A program made the position numbers and the translations under genes. The notes under the pieces are model-generated. The model worked only from the letters and a program-made list of their open reading frames with translations, was not told the DNA's origin and ran no database searches. From positions 62,001-126,000 of the forward strand of contig CBDAUN010000002.1 of assembly GCA_965200645.1 (NCBI GenBank): DNA of 64,000 nt, given 5' to 3'. The DNA comes from CBDAUN01 sp965200645. GTDB lineage: Bacteria; Pseudomonadota; Gammaproteobacteria; Arenicellales; JAJDZL01. Below are positions 9,516 through 19,435 of this stretch, piece after piece (positions within the stretch are counted from its first letter, which is position 1; every line of letters starts with the position of its first letter).

Positions 9516-10770
9516 AATTAAAACGCCAATGCTCCCCGAATCTGTGGCAGAAGCCACCATGCTGGCTTGGCACAAGAACGTGGGTGACACTGTTCAGCGT
9601 GATGAAATTCTTGTAGAGATTGAAACTGAAAAAATCGTTCTGGAAGTTCCTGCACCAAATGACGGAGTGATCAAACAGATCACCAAGGCTGAAGGAGCAA
9701 CCATTTACGCTGAAGAAGTTCTGGGCGTTCTGGAGATTGTCGAACAATCTTCGGATGCACAGCCTCAAGAGTCAGATGAAACAGAACAGAAAGACGAACC
9801 TGAGATTTCAGTAGCAAAAACCGAATCTAACGAACCCGAAGAGTCTGACGATAAAACAAAATTTGCGAGTCCAGCCGCAAAAAGACTGATTGATGAGCAT
9901 AAGATTGAAGTTGGACAAGTAACAGGTACTGGCAAGGATGGGCGAATAACTAAAGGTGATGTTTTGGATACCATCGAAGCCAAATCCGATTCTTCACCAG
10001 CACCTAAACACTTATCAACTCCACCAGCCCCACCGCCACCAGTTGTAGTTCCAAAGGCAACCTCGGGCGAGCGGGCTGAGCGTCGTCAGCCGATGAGCCG
10101 CATTCGCCGTACCATCGCAAGCCGCCTCGTTGAGTCGCAGCAAACGGCTGCATTGCTAACTACCTTCAACGAAGTGGACCTATCCGAAGTGATGAGTATT
10201 CGCTCCAAGCACCGCAGTAGTTTTGAAGACAAATACGGCGTCAGACTGGGATTTATGTCGTTTTTTGTTAAAGCTTCAGTAGAGGCACTAAAGAGTATTC
10301 CAGCAGTCAACGCGAGTATTGAAGGAAACGATATTGTTTATCACGACTATTGTGATGTTGGAATTGCGGTGTCATCCCCTAGAGGCCTGGTCGTGCCAGT
10401 TGTTCGAGACGCAGAACAAAAGAGCTTTGGTGAAATTGAGCAGGAAATCAGAGCGTACGGCCAACGTGCCTCAGCTGGCTCTTTAACTTTGGAAGAGCTG
10501 TCTGGAGGAACATTCACCATTACCAATGGCGGTGTGTTTGGATCTTTGGTATCCACTCCCATCGTTAATCCTCCTCAAAGTGCTATTTTGGGAATGCATA
10601 AAATTCAGGAACGACCCATCGCACTGGATGGTCAAGTTGTAATTCGCCCGATGATGTATTTAGCACTGACTTACGACCATAGAATCATCGATGGGCGCGA
10701 AGCCGTTACATTTCTAGTGAAAATTAAGGAGTCTTTAGAAGATCCAACACGACTTCTGCTTGAGCTTTGA
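9505..10770 (+). CDS. sucB: Dihydrolipoyllysine-residue succinyltransferase (E2 of 2-oxoglutarate dehydrogenase)
   Basis: A 421-residue E2 core enzyme that accepts succinyl groups on its lipoyl arm and passes them to CoA. One N-terminal lipoyl domain carries the modified lysine in the ETEK motif (K43). An acidic Glu/Asp/Pro-rich linker follows, then a peripheral-subunit-binding domain (about 115-150, ASPAAKRLI...GTGKDGRITKGDV). A second Pro/Ala-rich linker leads to the catalytic domain, with the active-site DHRIIDGREA motif near the end. It starts inside the end of sucA behind an AGAGGTAAGG sequence and is followed 12 bases later by lpd. A single lipoyl domain is normal for the succinyltransferase. 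Confidence 0.97.
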   Translation: MQVEIKTPMLPESVAEATMLAWHKNVGDTVQRDEILVEIETEKIVLEVPAPNDGVIKQITKAEGATIYAEEVLGVLEIVEQSSDAQPQESDETEQKDEPEISVAKTESNEPEESDDKTKFASPAAKRLIDEHKIEVGQVTGTGKDGRITKGDVLDTIEAKSDSSPAPKHLSTPPAPPPPVVVPKATSGERAERRQPMSRIRRTIASRLVESQQTAALLTTFNEVDLSEVMSIRSKHRSSFEDKYGVRLGFMSFFVKASVEALKSIPAVNASIEGNDIVYHDYCDVGIAVSSPRGLVVPVVRDAEQKSFGEIEQEIRAYGQRASAGSLTLEELSGGTFTITNGGVFGSLVSTPIVNPPQSAILGMHKIQERPIALDGQVVIRPMMYLALTYDHRIIDGREAVTFLVKIKESLEDPTRLLLEL

Positions 10771-10782
10771 AGGTGATGCGAG

Positions 10783-12213
10783 GTGAGTGATTCCTATGAT
10801 GTCGCGGTTATTGGCGCAGGCCCAGCAGGATATGTGGCCGCGGTTAGGTGTGCCCAACTTGGCCTGAAGACTGCTTGCATTGATCGGTGGAGTTCTGCTG
10901 ACGGCAAACCTGCTCTCGGCGGGACTTGTTTAAATGTTGGATGTATTCCATCAAAGGCCTTGTTGGATTCAACGGAGCGTTTTCATAACCTAACCCACAC
11001 CTACAAAAAACACGGCATCATCGCACAAAACGTCTCGATGGACGTAGCGCAGATGATGAAGCGAAAAGAGCAAATTGTTGGCAGTCTAACCAGAGGTGTC
11101 GCTCAGCTCCTTAAAGCCAACAAGGTAGACTTCAAGCATGCCCACGGTCGTCTAATAGCCAACCGTAGGATCGAACTGCTGGATGTCCAGACCAATAAAA
11201 AACAAGGTGAGATCAGCGCTAAAAACGTAATTCTTGCGAGTGGTTCAACCCCCATTGAACTTCGCAGCATGCCATTCGACAGTAACCGAATTGTAGACTC
11301 TGCCGGGGCATTGGAGTTCGACACCGTACCCGAACGACTCGGCATCGTTGGAGCAGGAGTGATTGGTCTGGAGCTTGGAAGTGTTTGGCGTCGTTTAGGT
11401 GCAGATGTAACCATATTGGAAGCACTGAGCGACTTTCTACCAGCAGCAGACCAAGACGTTGCTAAGGAAGCTCACAAGCAGTTTAAGCGACAGGGACTAA
11501 ATATCACCCTCAACGCCCGAGTGGAGTCGGCAGTGGTCAAAGAAAATGGTGTCGATGTTTCCTATTCGATCGATGGCGAAGCCAACACACTATCAGTTGA
11601 TCGACTGATAGTATGTGTTGGACGTAAACCCTGCACTGACAACTTATTCTCCGAAGATTCGGGTATCAATACTGATGATAATGGTTTTATCCTGGTTGAC
11701 GATGACTGCAGTACTGGCGTCGAAGGTGTCTACGCTGTTGGCGACAGTGTTAGGGGACCTATGCTAGCCCATAAGGGTTCGGAAGAGGGTATCGCAGTTG
11801 CTGAGCGCATCGCTACAGGAATTGGCCATATCAATTACGAAACCATTCCATGGGCCATCTACACCTCACCGGAAATCGCCTGGGTTGGCCGGACAGAACA
11901 GCAACTAAGCGAAGCTGGAATTTCCTACCAGTATGGCACCTTCCCATTTGCCGCAACAGGTCGCGCCAAGGCCATGGAAGATTCTGCTGGATTTGTAAAA
12001 ATTATCGCCGAGCAGCGAAGCGATAAAATATTAGGTGTACACATCATTGGACCTCACGCTTCTGAACTGATAGCCGAAGCTGTGACAGCCATGGAGTTTC
12101 ATGCTAGTTCTGAAGACTTGGCAAGAACTATCCATGCACATCCTACTTTGAGTGAAGCGGTTCACGAAGCAGCCTTGGCTGTTGAGCGCCGTGCTATTCA
12201 CAAAATCAACTGA
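10783..12213 (+). CDS. lpdA: Dihydrolipoyl dehydrogenase (E3)
   Basis: A 476-residue FAD/NAD disulfide oxidoreductase that re-oxidises the dihydrolipoyl arm of SucB. It shows the FAD motif GAGPAG (11-16), the redox-active pair in GGTCLNVGCIPSK (C49/C54), the NAD-binding GAGVIGLELGSVW motif, the second FAD contact GDSVRGPMLAHKGSEEG, and the catalytic His-Glu in HAHPTLSEAVHEA. Start is GTG, preceded at good spacing by AAGGTG, which overlaps the sucB stop. Third gene of the suc cluster; it may also serve other 2-oxoacid dehydrogenases of the cell. Confidence 0.97.
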   Translation: MSDSYDVAVIGAGPAGYVAAVRCAQLGLKTACIDRWSSADGKPALGGTCLNVGCIPSKALLDSTERFHNLTHTYKKHGIIAQNVSMDVAQMMKRKEQIVGSLTRGVAQLLKANKVDFKHAHGRLIANRRIELLDVQTNKKQGEISAKNVILASGSTPIELRSMPFDSNRIVDSAGALEFDTVPERLGIVGAGVIGLELGSVWRRLGADVTILEALSDFLPAADQDVAKEAHKQFKRQGLNITLNARVESAVVKENGVDVSYSIDGEANTLSVDRLIVCVGRKPCTDNLFSEDSGINTDDNGFILVDDDCSTGVEGVYAVGDSVRGPMLAHKGSEEGIAVAERIATGIGHINYETIPWAIYTSPEIAWVGRTEQQLSEAGISYQYGTFPFAATGRAKAMEDSAGFVKIIAEQRSDKILGVHIIGPHASELIAEAVTAMEFHASSEDLARTIHAHPTLSEAVHEAALAVERRAIHKIN

Positions 12214-12221
12214 TTTGAACC

Positions 12222-13610
12222 ATGCGGAGCACTGACCGAGAGGAGTCCATTCCAAAGGACATCTTCAAGGCATACGACATTCGGGGAAAAACCGACAGTT
12301 CCTTTTCGAAAGAACTGATGCGTGAGATCGGTTTAGCCTTTGGAACACTCATGCAAATTCAGTCTTGCGACCAAGTTTGCGTTGGGAGTGATGGACGATT
12401 TACCAGCCCATCTTACAAATCTTCTTTAATCGAAGGTTTAACTGCTACAGGTGTAAATGTTATCGATATTGGCATGGTACCAACACCAGTCGTGTACTTT
12501 GCAACTCACTTTCTCAATTCCGGCACTGGAATTTCCGTAACCGCCAGCCATAACCCTCCCGAATATAACGGCGCCAAAATGGTTCTTGCAGGACACTCTG
12601 TATACGGGGAAAACATTCAAAAAATACGCCGAAGAATCGTCTTTCAGCACTATGTTGATGGTCACGGCAGTGTGCGTGAGCAATCAGTTTTGGAAAACTA
12701 TATTGAAACGATTGTCAACGACATTGAAATCGAACGACCGTTGCATGTGGTGCTCGATTGTGCGAATGGAGTAGGTGGTGTCGTTGCACCACAGGTATTG
12801 CGTAGCTTAGGTTGCAAGGTAACGGAATTGTACTGCGATGTTGATGGATCATTTCCAAACCATGGTGCAGACCCCACGCGACCTGAAAACCTGAATGATT
12901 TGATTGAGACTGTTCAAAAATCAAAGGCAGACTTGGGCCTGGCACTGGATGGAGATGCTGACCGAATGGTTGCTGTATCCCCAGATGGACAAATCATTTG
13001 GCCCGACCGATTGATGATTTTGTTTTCACGAGATATTTTGAAACATCAGCCAAATAGCAAAATCGTATTTGATGTCAAATGTACGCGAGCCTTAAAAAGC
13101 GAAATCGAAAAGTCCGGCGGAGAGCCAATAATGTGGAAGACAGGGCATTCGCTAATGAAGACAAAACTTGCTGAGTGTGGTGCCGCTTTTGGAGGCGAAA
13201 TGAGTGGCCATTTCTTCTTTGCTGATCGTTGGCCTGGATTCGATGACGGTATTTATGCTTCGGCTCGTCTTTGCGAACTTCTTTCAAAGGATGACCGGTC
13301 AATAAGACAAGTTTTCGATGACCTGCCCGAGATGATAGGTACACCGGAAATCAGAGTGAAGTACTCCAATGCGGAAAATCTGGTAGAAAACTTCAAGTCA
13401 AAAGTTGACTTTCTGGATGCCCAAATGAACTATATGGATGGTGTAAGAGTAGACTTTAATCACGGATTTGGTCTATTGCGTTCTTCGAATACTGCACCTG
13501 AGTTGGTATTTCGATTCGAATCCGAATCTGCTGACGGACTTGATCAAATCATCCAGTCATTCAAAGATGAACTTAGAGTGTTGGACCACGGCTTTCATCT
13601 GCCAATTTAA
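12222..13610 (+). CDS. algC: Phosphomannomutase/phosphoglucomutase
   Basis: A 462-residue alpha-D-phosphohexomutase interconverting 6- and 1-phosphates of mannose or glucose for cell-envelope sugar nucleotides. It shows the four-domain family layout: active-site phosphoserine in TASHNPPEYNG (S109, matching Ser108 of Pseudomonas AlgC), the Mg loop DGDADR (about residue 245), the sugar-specificity loop GGEMSGHFFF (about 325), and a C-terminal phosphate-binding RSSNTAPELVFRFE. It begins 8 bases after lpd on the same strand, probably cotranscribed, although its pathway is unrelated. ATG start with a weak ribosome-binding site. Convergent with parC. Confidence 0.92.
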   Translation: MRSTDREESIPKDIFKAYDIRGKTDSSFSKELMREIGLAFGTLMQIQSCDQVCVGSDGRFTSPSYKSSLIEGLTATGVNVIDIGMVPTPVVYFATHFLNSGTGISVTASHNPPEYNGAKMVLAGHSVYGENIQKIRRRIVFQHYVDGHGSVREQSVLENYIETIVNDIEIERPLHVVLDCANGVGGVVAPQVLRSLGCKVTELYCDVDGSFPNHGADPTRPENLNDLIETVQKSKADLGLALDGDADRMVAVSPDGQIIWPDRLMILFSRDILKHQPNSKIVFDVKCTRALKSEIEKSGGEPIMWKTGHSLMKTKLAECGAAFGGEMSGHFFFADRWPGFDDGIYASARLCELLSKDDRSIRQVFDDLPEMIGTPEIRVKYSNAENLVENFKSKVDFLDAQMNYMDGVRVDFNHGFGLLRSSNTAPELVFRFESESADGLDQIIQSFKDELRVLDHGFHLPI

Positions 13611-13630
13611 GCCGTAAATTTCAGTAGTAA

Positions 13631-15898
13631 TTACGATTCCACTTCAACGGCTCGTACATTCTGAAAACCCTTGGGCAGCAGGGTACCCAAAGACCCACGT
13701 TGCCCAAGGTAATGCTCGAAATCCCGCTTTTTCAGATTCAAGTGACGCTTTCCGCAGGTCAGCTTGAGACGCTGATTTGTAGAAAATGCTCTGACTTGGA
13801 TGACCTGTACTCCCGCCTGACGATCTTTTGGCTTGATTCTAATGAGTTGCACGCCGCTACCCCCGTTAGCTAGCGTCGGTAAATTATTCGCTTCAAAGAT
13901 GAGTAATTGACCATGACTTGTGACCACAGCTATTAAACTGCTGAGGCTATCAAATGTATCAAGAGGTAGAGGTCTTTGCGTGACTGGTAGTTTGAGTAAC
14001 GCCTTACCTGCTCGATTTTTAGTTTTTGCCTTATCTAACTTGATAATAAACCCTTTCCCTTCATCTGTCGCTACCAACAGGTATGTTTGTGGACCTCCAA
14101 TTGCAATTCCTGTAAAGTCAACAGTTTTTGGTGGAGCAACCATGCTGGTTAGCGGTTCACCGACTGTTCGTGCAGAAGGTAAATTTCGAATTGCCAAGGT
14201 ATAAGCACGTCCATGCGAGTCCATACAAATTAATGAGTCGATGGTTCGTCCTTTTGCAGCTGTTAAGAAAGCATCGCTATCGCGATAGTTCAGAATTTCA
14301 GGATCAATTTGATGGCCCTTGGCAACACGTATCCAACCCATAGTGGATAGCACCACTGTTATGGGTTCTGAAGGAGTAAGTTGTTCTATATCAAATGCTC
14401 GTGCAGGACTTGAGTCTAAACTGATCTGGCAACGTCGAGTATCAGCATATTTATCCGCAGTCGCAGCCAATTCATCACATACTAGGCGATTGAATTTACG
14501 TGTCGACTCCAGCAGTTGAGAAATTTCATCACGCTCCTTACGCAGTTCGAACTGCTCCTGTCTTATTTTTACTTCTTCGAGCTTTGCCAGTTGACGTAGG
14601 CGAATGGCCAATATTGCTTCAACTTGTGTATTGCTGAGACCGTAGCGTGCCATCAATTCCTTTTTTGGGTCATCTTCGTTGCGAATGATCCAGATCACCT
14701 CATCAATGTTCAAAAACACGATGTTTAAGCCATCAAGTATGTGCAGTCGTTCAACAATGGTGTCGTATCGACTCTGTAGACGACGGCGAACGGTTCCCTT
14801 TCTAAATTCCAACCATTCAAGAAGAAGCCCCTTTAGGTCATAAACTAACGGTCTGCCATCCGTACTAATCATGTTGAAGTTAATATGATGGCTTTTTTCC
14901 AAGTCTGTTGTTGCAAACAGGTGCAGCATTAGTGCTTCGTTGTCGACTCGTCCACTACGCAGTTGTAATGTAATTCGACTTGGGTATTCTTCGTCAGATT
15001 CATCACGTACATCCACGAGCATAGGCAACTTCTTTGCCAACATTTGGGTGGCAATTTGTTCAATAACCTTTGAACCTGATACCTGGTGGGGTAAGGAACT
15101 GATGACTATTTCTGAGGATTCGTTGGACCAGTTTGCGCGTTGCTTTATTGCTCCTGTACCGGTTCTGTAGATTTGCTTAACGTCTTCTAGTGGAGTGATG
15201 ATTTGCGCCCCTGTTGGAAAGTCGGGTGCAGGTACTAACTCGCAAAGTTCATCTATTGAAAGTTTTGGGTTTTTGATCAGTGCAATGCAGGCGTTAGCCA
15301 CTTCCAGGATGTTATGCGGAGGTATGTTTGTTGTCATTCCGACCGCAATTCCATACGAACCATTAAGAAGTACATTGGGTAATTGGGCTGGTAGGTGCTT
15401 TGGTTCATACAGAGTCTCATCAAAGTTGGGTACCCATTCCACTGTACCCTTAGCCAGTTCAGCAAGCAGAACTTCGGAGTATGGCGTGAATCTGCACTCG
15501 GTGTAGCGCATTGCTGCAAAGGACTTTGGATCGTCTGATGATCCCCAATTCCCCTGTCCGTCAATGATTGGATAGCGGTAAGAGAACGGTTGTGCCATTA
15601 ACACCATTGCTTCGTACGCAGCTGTATCACCATGCGGATGAAACTTCCCGATAACGTCTCCTACAGTTCGGGCAGACTTTTTGAATTTTGCCGTAGCCGA
15701 CAGTCCCAGTTCTGACATTGCATAAATGATGCGTCTTTGAACGGGTTTTAGTCCATCAGATATGTGAGGGAGGGCTCGGTCGAGAATGACATACATGGAG
15801 TAATTCAGGTATGACTCTCTTGCGAAGTCAGCAAGGCGATGACTTTCAATACCCTCACGAGGAATCAATTGAAGTTCAGGTTGTGACTTAGGGTTCAA
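13631..15898 (-). CDS. parC: DNA topoisomerase IV subunit A
   Basis: A 755-residue type IIA topoisomerase subunit that cuts and rejoins DNA to decatenate daughter chromosomes. The N-terminal signature ARESYLNYSMYVILDRALP is followed by the quinolone-interaction helix GKFHPHGDTAAYEAM (Thr at the site equivalent to E. coli Ser80) and the catalytic tyrosine in AAMRYTECR (Y132). A coiled-coil DNA gate and a C-terminal beta-pinwheel with few blades follow, matching ParC rather than GyrA; no GyrA box was seen. The only start at the right place is TTG (15898-15896). It lies 147 bases downstream of parE on the same strand. Confidence 0.94.
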   Translation of the reverse strand: MNPKSQPELQLIPREGIESHRLADFARESYLNYSMYVILDRALPHISDGLKPVQRRIIYAMSELGLSATAKFKKSARTVGDVIGKFHPHGDTAAYEAMVLMAQPFSYRYPIIDGQGNWGSSDDPKSFAAMRYTECRFTPYSEVLLAELAKGTVEWVPNFDETLYEPKHLPAQLPNVLLNGSYGIAVGMTTNIPPHNILEVANACIALIKNPKLSIDELCELVPAPDFPTGAQIITPLEDVKQIYRTGTGAIKQRANWSNESSEIVISSLPHQVSGSKVIEQIATQMLAKKLPMLVDVRDESDEEYPSRITLQLRSGRVDNEALMLHLFATTDLEKSHHINFNMISTDGRPLVYDLKGLLLEWLEFRKGTVRRRLQSRYDTIVERLHILDGLNIVFLNIDEVIWIIRNEDDPKKELMARYGLSNTQVEAILAIRLRQLAKLEEVKIRQEQFELRKERDEISQLLESTRKFNRLVCDELAATADKYADTRRCQISLDSSPARAFDIEQLTPSEPITVVLSTMGWIRVAKGHQIDPEILNYRDSDAFLTAAKGRTIDSLICMDSHGRAYTLAIRNLPSARTVGEPLTSMVAPPKTVDFTGIAIGGPQTYLLVATDEGKGFIIKLDKAKTKNRAGKALLKLPVTQRPLPLDTFDSLSSLIAVVTSHGQLLIFEANNLPTLANGGSGVQLIRIKPKDRQAGVQVIQVRAFSTNQRLKLTCGKRHLNLKKRDFEHYLGQRGSLGTLLPKGFQNVRAVEVES

Positions 15899-16045
15899 GA
15901 TTCAATAACTACTTTGAAAAGCAAGATATGATTGCACAAAAAACACCAAATATTTCACACCATACGCACAAACCTGGTTTGAACAGATCAACACTTCCAG
16001 CCGGAAAACTGTTGAAGGTTAATTAGATTTCAACTTGGCTACGAA

Positions 16046-17956
16046 TCATAAAGGTTGTGCTTGATTGCCGTCCCTCGATAGCCATTCCTTGCGCATGGCA
16101 ACATTCCTTTTGGAGAGCAGCATATCCATTAAACTTATGGTGTCGTCTCCACCTTCTAAGTTTAGTCGAAGCAAACGTCTGGTATCGGGATTCATCGTTG
16201 TTTCCTTTAACTGACGAGGATTCATTTCCCCCAATCCCTTAAAGCGTTGTACGGATACCTTTGCAGACGGATTAGCCTTTTTCATTTTTTGTGACAGTTT
16301 TTCAAGTTCGGCTTCATCGAGTGCGTAGTCAACTTGTTTGCCTACATCGATACGAAAAAGCGGGGGCATGGCGACATAGATGCGACCATTTTCAATGAGT
16401 GCTTTAAAGTGCTTGAGGAACAATGCACACAGTAGTGTTGCAATATGCGCTCCGTCAGGGTCAGCATCGGCCAGAATGCAAATCTTTCCATACCGTAGTC
16501 CTTTAATATTATCCGTCCCGGGGTCTACTCCTATGGCTACCGAGATGTCATGTACTTCCTTCGAAGTAAGAATCTGATCGGACCGCATTTCCCACGTATT
16601 TGATATTTTGCCTCGAAGCGGCAATATTGCTTGAATTTCTCGGTTACGTGCTTGTTTTGCACTGCCACCGGCAGAGTCGCCTTCTACTAAAAAAAGTTCA
16701 GTTAAATCCAAGTCGGTGTTTGTACAGTCCACCAACTTTCCCGGCAGTGCTGGTCCACCACCAACTTTTTTGCGTGTGGTTTGCTGGCTGGTCCGTTGTC
16801 GTTCCCGTGAATTTTCGATGCATAACTGTGCAATCTTTTCTGCATCCTGTATATGTTGGTTGAGCCACAAGCTAAACGCATCCTTGGCCAAAGCGGACAC
16901 TATCTTACCCATGTCTCGAGATGTAAGTCGATCCTTTGTTTGCCCCGTAAACTGTGGATTATCCATTCTCACCGACAGGACAAAATTGCAGTGTCTCGAC
17001 GCATCTTCGGCTGAGATACGCAAGTTCCGGGGAAGCAGGTTACGGAATTCACAAAATTCCCTTACTGCATCAGTTAAACCAGTACGAAGCCCATTGACGT
17101 GAGTTCCTCCGAACCTTGTTGGAATTAGATTAACGTAACTTTCACTAACAGTGCTGGTTGAGATTTCGGGTGTCCAAACGACAGCCAGGTCAACTTGGGA
17201 TTCGCTTTCCGACTTATGTATAACGATAGGTTCAACTGGTATACGCTCAGTGCCATTGAGTTGGTTGGTCAAGTAATTACCTAGACCGTTTTCGAAGTGC
17301 CATACTTCATTGTTTTCTAAGTTAGTTTCGTCAACAAAACTAATTTGCAAACCGGGACACAGTACGGCTTTGGCAAGCAGCAGTCGTTTTAGTTCTGTGA
17401 CATTGATGCGCACGTGATCAAAGTACTGTTCATCGGGCCAAAATCTGACTTTTGTTCCAGTGTCACTTTTATTAACTCGTCCCCGTTCCTGCAGTTCGTG
17501 TGTAGTATCGCCATTTTCGAATGCCATGAAATAAACCATACCGGTGCGCTTCACCTGCACTTCAAGCCGATGGGACAGGGCATTGACCACTGAGACTCCG
17601 ACTCCGTGCAGACCGCCGGATTGTAGGTAAGTTCTAGAAGAGAACTTGGCGCCGGCATGCAGACGGGTGAGAATAATTTCGATGCCGGGTAATCCTTCTT
17701 CGTGGTGAAGGTCAACCGGCATGCCACGGCCGTTGTCTGCAACACTGAGTGAGAAATCTTTGTGCAGGATCACGGTGATTTCGTTTGCGAATCCGGCGAT
17801 GACTTCATCGACGCTGTTATCGATGACTTCTTGAGCAAGGTGGTTCGGGCGCTCGGTATCCGTGTACATTCCGGGACGACGGCGAACCGGATCCAGACCG
17901 GTTAATATTTCAATTTCGGAGGCGGAATATGTTTGGGACACCGTATTGATCAACAA
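16046..17956 (-). CDS. parE: DNA topoisomerase IV subunit B
   Basis: A 636-residue ATPase subunit partnering ParC. It has the GHKL ATP-binding fold with EVIDNSVDEV (catalytic Glu/Asn), DNGRGMPV and GLHGVGVSVVNALS. The TOPRIM domain shows LFLVEGDSAGGSAKQARNR and the Mg-binding DADPDGAHI. The C-terminal ParE/GyrB domain has QRFKGLGEMNP. Length fits ParE; the roughly 165-residue GyrB insert is absent. No ATG is available: the frame opens at TTG-TTG (17956 and 17953) with GTG five codons later, so the exact start is uncertain. It is divergent from the Rpn-family gene across 504 bases. Confidence 0.94.
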   Translation of the reverse strand: MLINTVSQTYSASEIEILTGLDPVRRRPGMYTDTERPNHLAQEVIDNSVDEVIAGFANEITVILHKDFSLSVADNGRGMPVDLHHEEGLPGIEIILTRLHAGAKFSSRTYLQSGGLHGVGVSVVNALSHRLEVQVKRTGMVYFMAFENGDTTHELQERGRVNKSDTGTKVRFWPDEQYFDHVRINVTELKRLLLAKAVLCPGLQISFVDETNLENNEVWHFENGLGNYLTNQLNGTERIPVEPIVIHKSESESQVDLAVVWTPEISTSTVSESYVNLIPTRFGGTHVNGLRTGLTDAVREFCEFRNLLPRNLRISAEDASRHCNFVLSVRMDNPQFTGQTKDRLTSRDMGKIVSALAKDAFSLWLNQHIQDAEKIAQLCIENSRERQRTSQQTTRKKVGGGPALPGKLVDCTNTDLDLTELFLVEGDSAGGSAKQARNREIQAILPLRGKISNTWEMRSDQILTSKEVHDISVAIGVDPGTDNIKGLRYGKICILADADPDGAHIATLLCALFLKHFKALIENGRIYVAMPPLFRIDVGKQVDYALDEAELEKLSQKMKKANPSAKVSVQRFKGLGEMNPRQLKETTMNPDTRRLLRLNLEGGDDTISLMDMLLSKRNVAMRKEWLSRDGNQAQPL

Positions 17957-18460
17957 TCTTTATGTTGCGTTATGGACCTCATGGCCATGAGGATGGGTCT
18001 CATTATATTTTAAATCCAGGCGTTCAAGGCACAGCGAAAGTGAACTCTTTTACAAAACACAGGATTTTCTGTAGCAGTGTTAACCATACACGGCGGTACA
18101 CATTGACAAATTCATCAGGTCAGACTTATAAGTATTTACAAAATCTTGTGAGATTGAAGCTGAGGGTCTTACTCATCGAAACTGCATTTTATGTTTCGAG
18201 TCAGTAGTGTTGTCTTCAACGGCACAACATTCAATCGTTTTCGAGCAGGTCAGAGCCATTAGGTTTGGCTGCGACTTTCAATCATGTTCATTGTTTTTTC
18301 TTTATCCGTCATATATTGACGGATAACCAAGCATTGTTGCACAAATGACATTGCTTCAACACAGCCACTCCTGTATGCTGTTCACTCTTGTGTCGCTCAG
18401 TCACCCTCATTCGCTGACCAAGCTTCAATTCATGTTTTAACACCCGGAGGTACCGCCAAT
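17957..18460. other. Divergent intergenic region parE / Rpn-family gene
   Basis: About 500 bases containing a perfect 10-bp inverted repeat (see 18302-18326) but no credible gene; an 81-codon open stretch at 17962-18207 has no family features. It should hold the promoters of parE (minus) and the Rpn-family gene (plus). Confidence 0.5.
18302..18326. repeat. Perfect inverted repeat, operator-like
   Basis: TTATCCGTCA, a 5-base spacer TATAT, then TGACGGATAA: ten perfect base pairs. No U-run follows on either strand, so it is unlikely to be a terminator. It sits 135 bases upstream of the Rpn-family start and about 345 bases upstream of parE. A dimeric regulator site or the trace of a mobile-element end are both possible. 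Confidence 0.6.
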
Positions 18461-19435
18461 TTGAATCCCAACACTACAAGTGCCAAATCAGGCAAGGTGC
18501 CTTTAAAGCACGATCAGTTCATGCGTCGTTGTTTAACATTTGCGCCGGATTGCACCCGGGAATTGATCCATTTAACTTTGCATGGCGATCCAATATTGTC
18601 AATGCTTGATCTCGACGACTGGCGCGTGGAACCATCGGTACTGCTGTCCAACGAACTTGGCGAACTGCAATGTGACTTGTTGATTTCAGTGGGGCTCTTA
18701 GGCGGTGACGCAACGGTACCCAGAGTGATGATTTTATTTGAACATAAAAGTACAGCCGAATCAGACGTCCTCTTTCAAATCTCCAAGTATCGAAGTGCCA
18801 TTAGTCTGCATTATCAAAAGTCCATCGTGTTGACGCTGGTCTTGTATCACGGCCAACAGCGGGGCTGGAAATTAAGTGATATCACGTTGCCGGCACTGGA
18901 ACACATTCCGCAAGCTTTGCACGCATGTGTGGGAGCATGGGCGATGGACTTCCCGTACAGATTTTTGGACTTTGGAGACGAACAGATCCAGCGGCAAACT
19001 GAACAATTGAACTACCAAGGGGTCTACGATATACTCGTTCGTATATGGAATTTGACCAAGGCAGATGTCGGCGAAATGTGTGTTGCTTCGTTGAAGTTAG
19101 CGCACGAAAAACGCGTGCAGATGTGTTGGATGGTCATGCAATACATTCAGCCGCTATTTACCCATGATGAAATTTGCGAAACAGAAGCGGCGTATCTTCC
19201 GAAGGAGAAAAGAATTATGACTCAGGTACTGTCCATGGAAGAAGAGACTTTTCAGTTAGGTATAGAACAAGGTTTAGAACAAGGTATAGAACAAGGGGCA
19301 GCAAATGCGACGCAAGCGATAGCAGAAAATATGCTTCGGGGTGGATTTGATGTGTCAAAGATTGTGGAACTTACCGAACTTTCGACAGATACGGTAGCCG
19401 AATTGCAGCACAAGTTAAATGGTGCAGGCGCCTAA
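18461..19435 (+). CDS. Rpn-family PDDEXK nuclease / putative transposase (PD-(D/E)XK superfamily)
   Basis: A 324-residue protein of the Rpn (YhgA-like, formerly transposase_31) family, whose studied members are DNA endonucleases that stimulate RecA-independent recombination. The N-terminal KHDQFMRRCL motif (about 16-25) and the active-site strand ILFEHKSTAESD (about 91-102, E-x-K core) are typical. The C-terminus carries a Gly-Gln-Glu repeat (IEQG-LEQG-IEQG), then a terminal AENMLRGGFDVSKIVELTELS helix-turn-like segment found in many family members. Start is TTG, supported by CCGGAGG ten bases upstream. The 3' end has been copied twice downstream (19568-19852 and 20136-20222). Confidence 0.82.
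   Translation: MNPNTTSAKSGKVPLKHDQFMRRCLTFAPDCTRELIHLTLHGDPILSMLDLDDWRVEPSVLLSNELGELQCDLLISVGLLGGDATVPRVMILFEHKSTAESDVLFQISKYRSAISLHYQKSIVLTLVLYHGQQRGWKLSDITLPALEHIPQALHACVGAWAMDFPYRFLDFGDEQIQRQTEQLNYQGVYDILVRIWNLTKADVGEMCVASLKLAHEKRVQMCWMVMQYIQPLFTHDEICETEAAYLPKEKRIMTQVLSMEEETFQLGIEQGLEQGIEQGAANATQAIAENMLRGGFDVSKIVELTELSTDTVAELQHKLNGAGA
19261..19300 (+). repeat. 12-bp in-frame tandem repeat (parent copy, 3 units)
   Basis: Three consecutive 12-base units of the type GGTATAGAACAA/GGTTTAGAACAA encode IEQG-LEQG-IEQG within the Rpn-family gene. The downstream copy (about 19654-19713) has five units, so repeat number has changed since duplication, as expected from slippage. Confidence 0.75.

Noticed and set aside
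17962..18207. 81-codon open frame between parE and the Rpn gene
   Set aside because: No ribosome-binding site, composition not protein-like, and it occupies the divergent promoter region.
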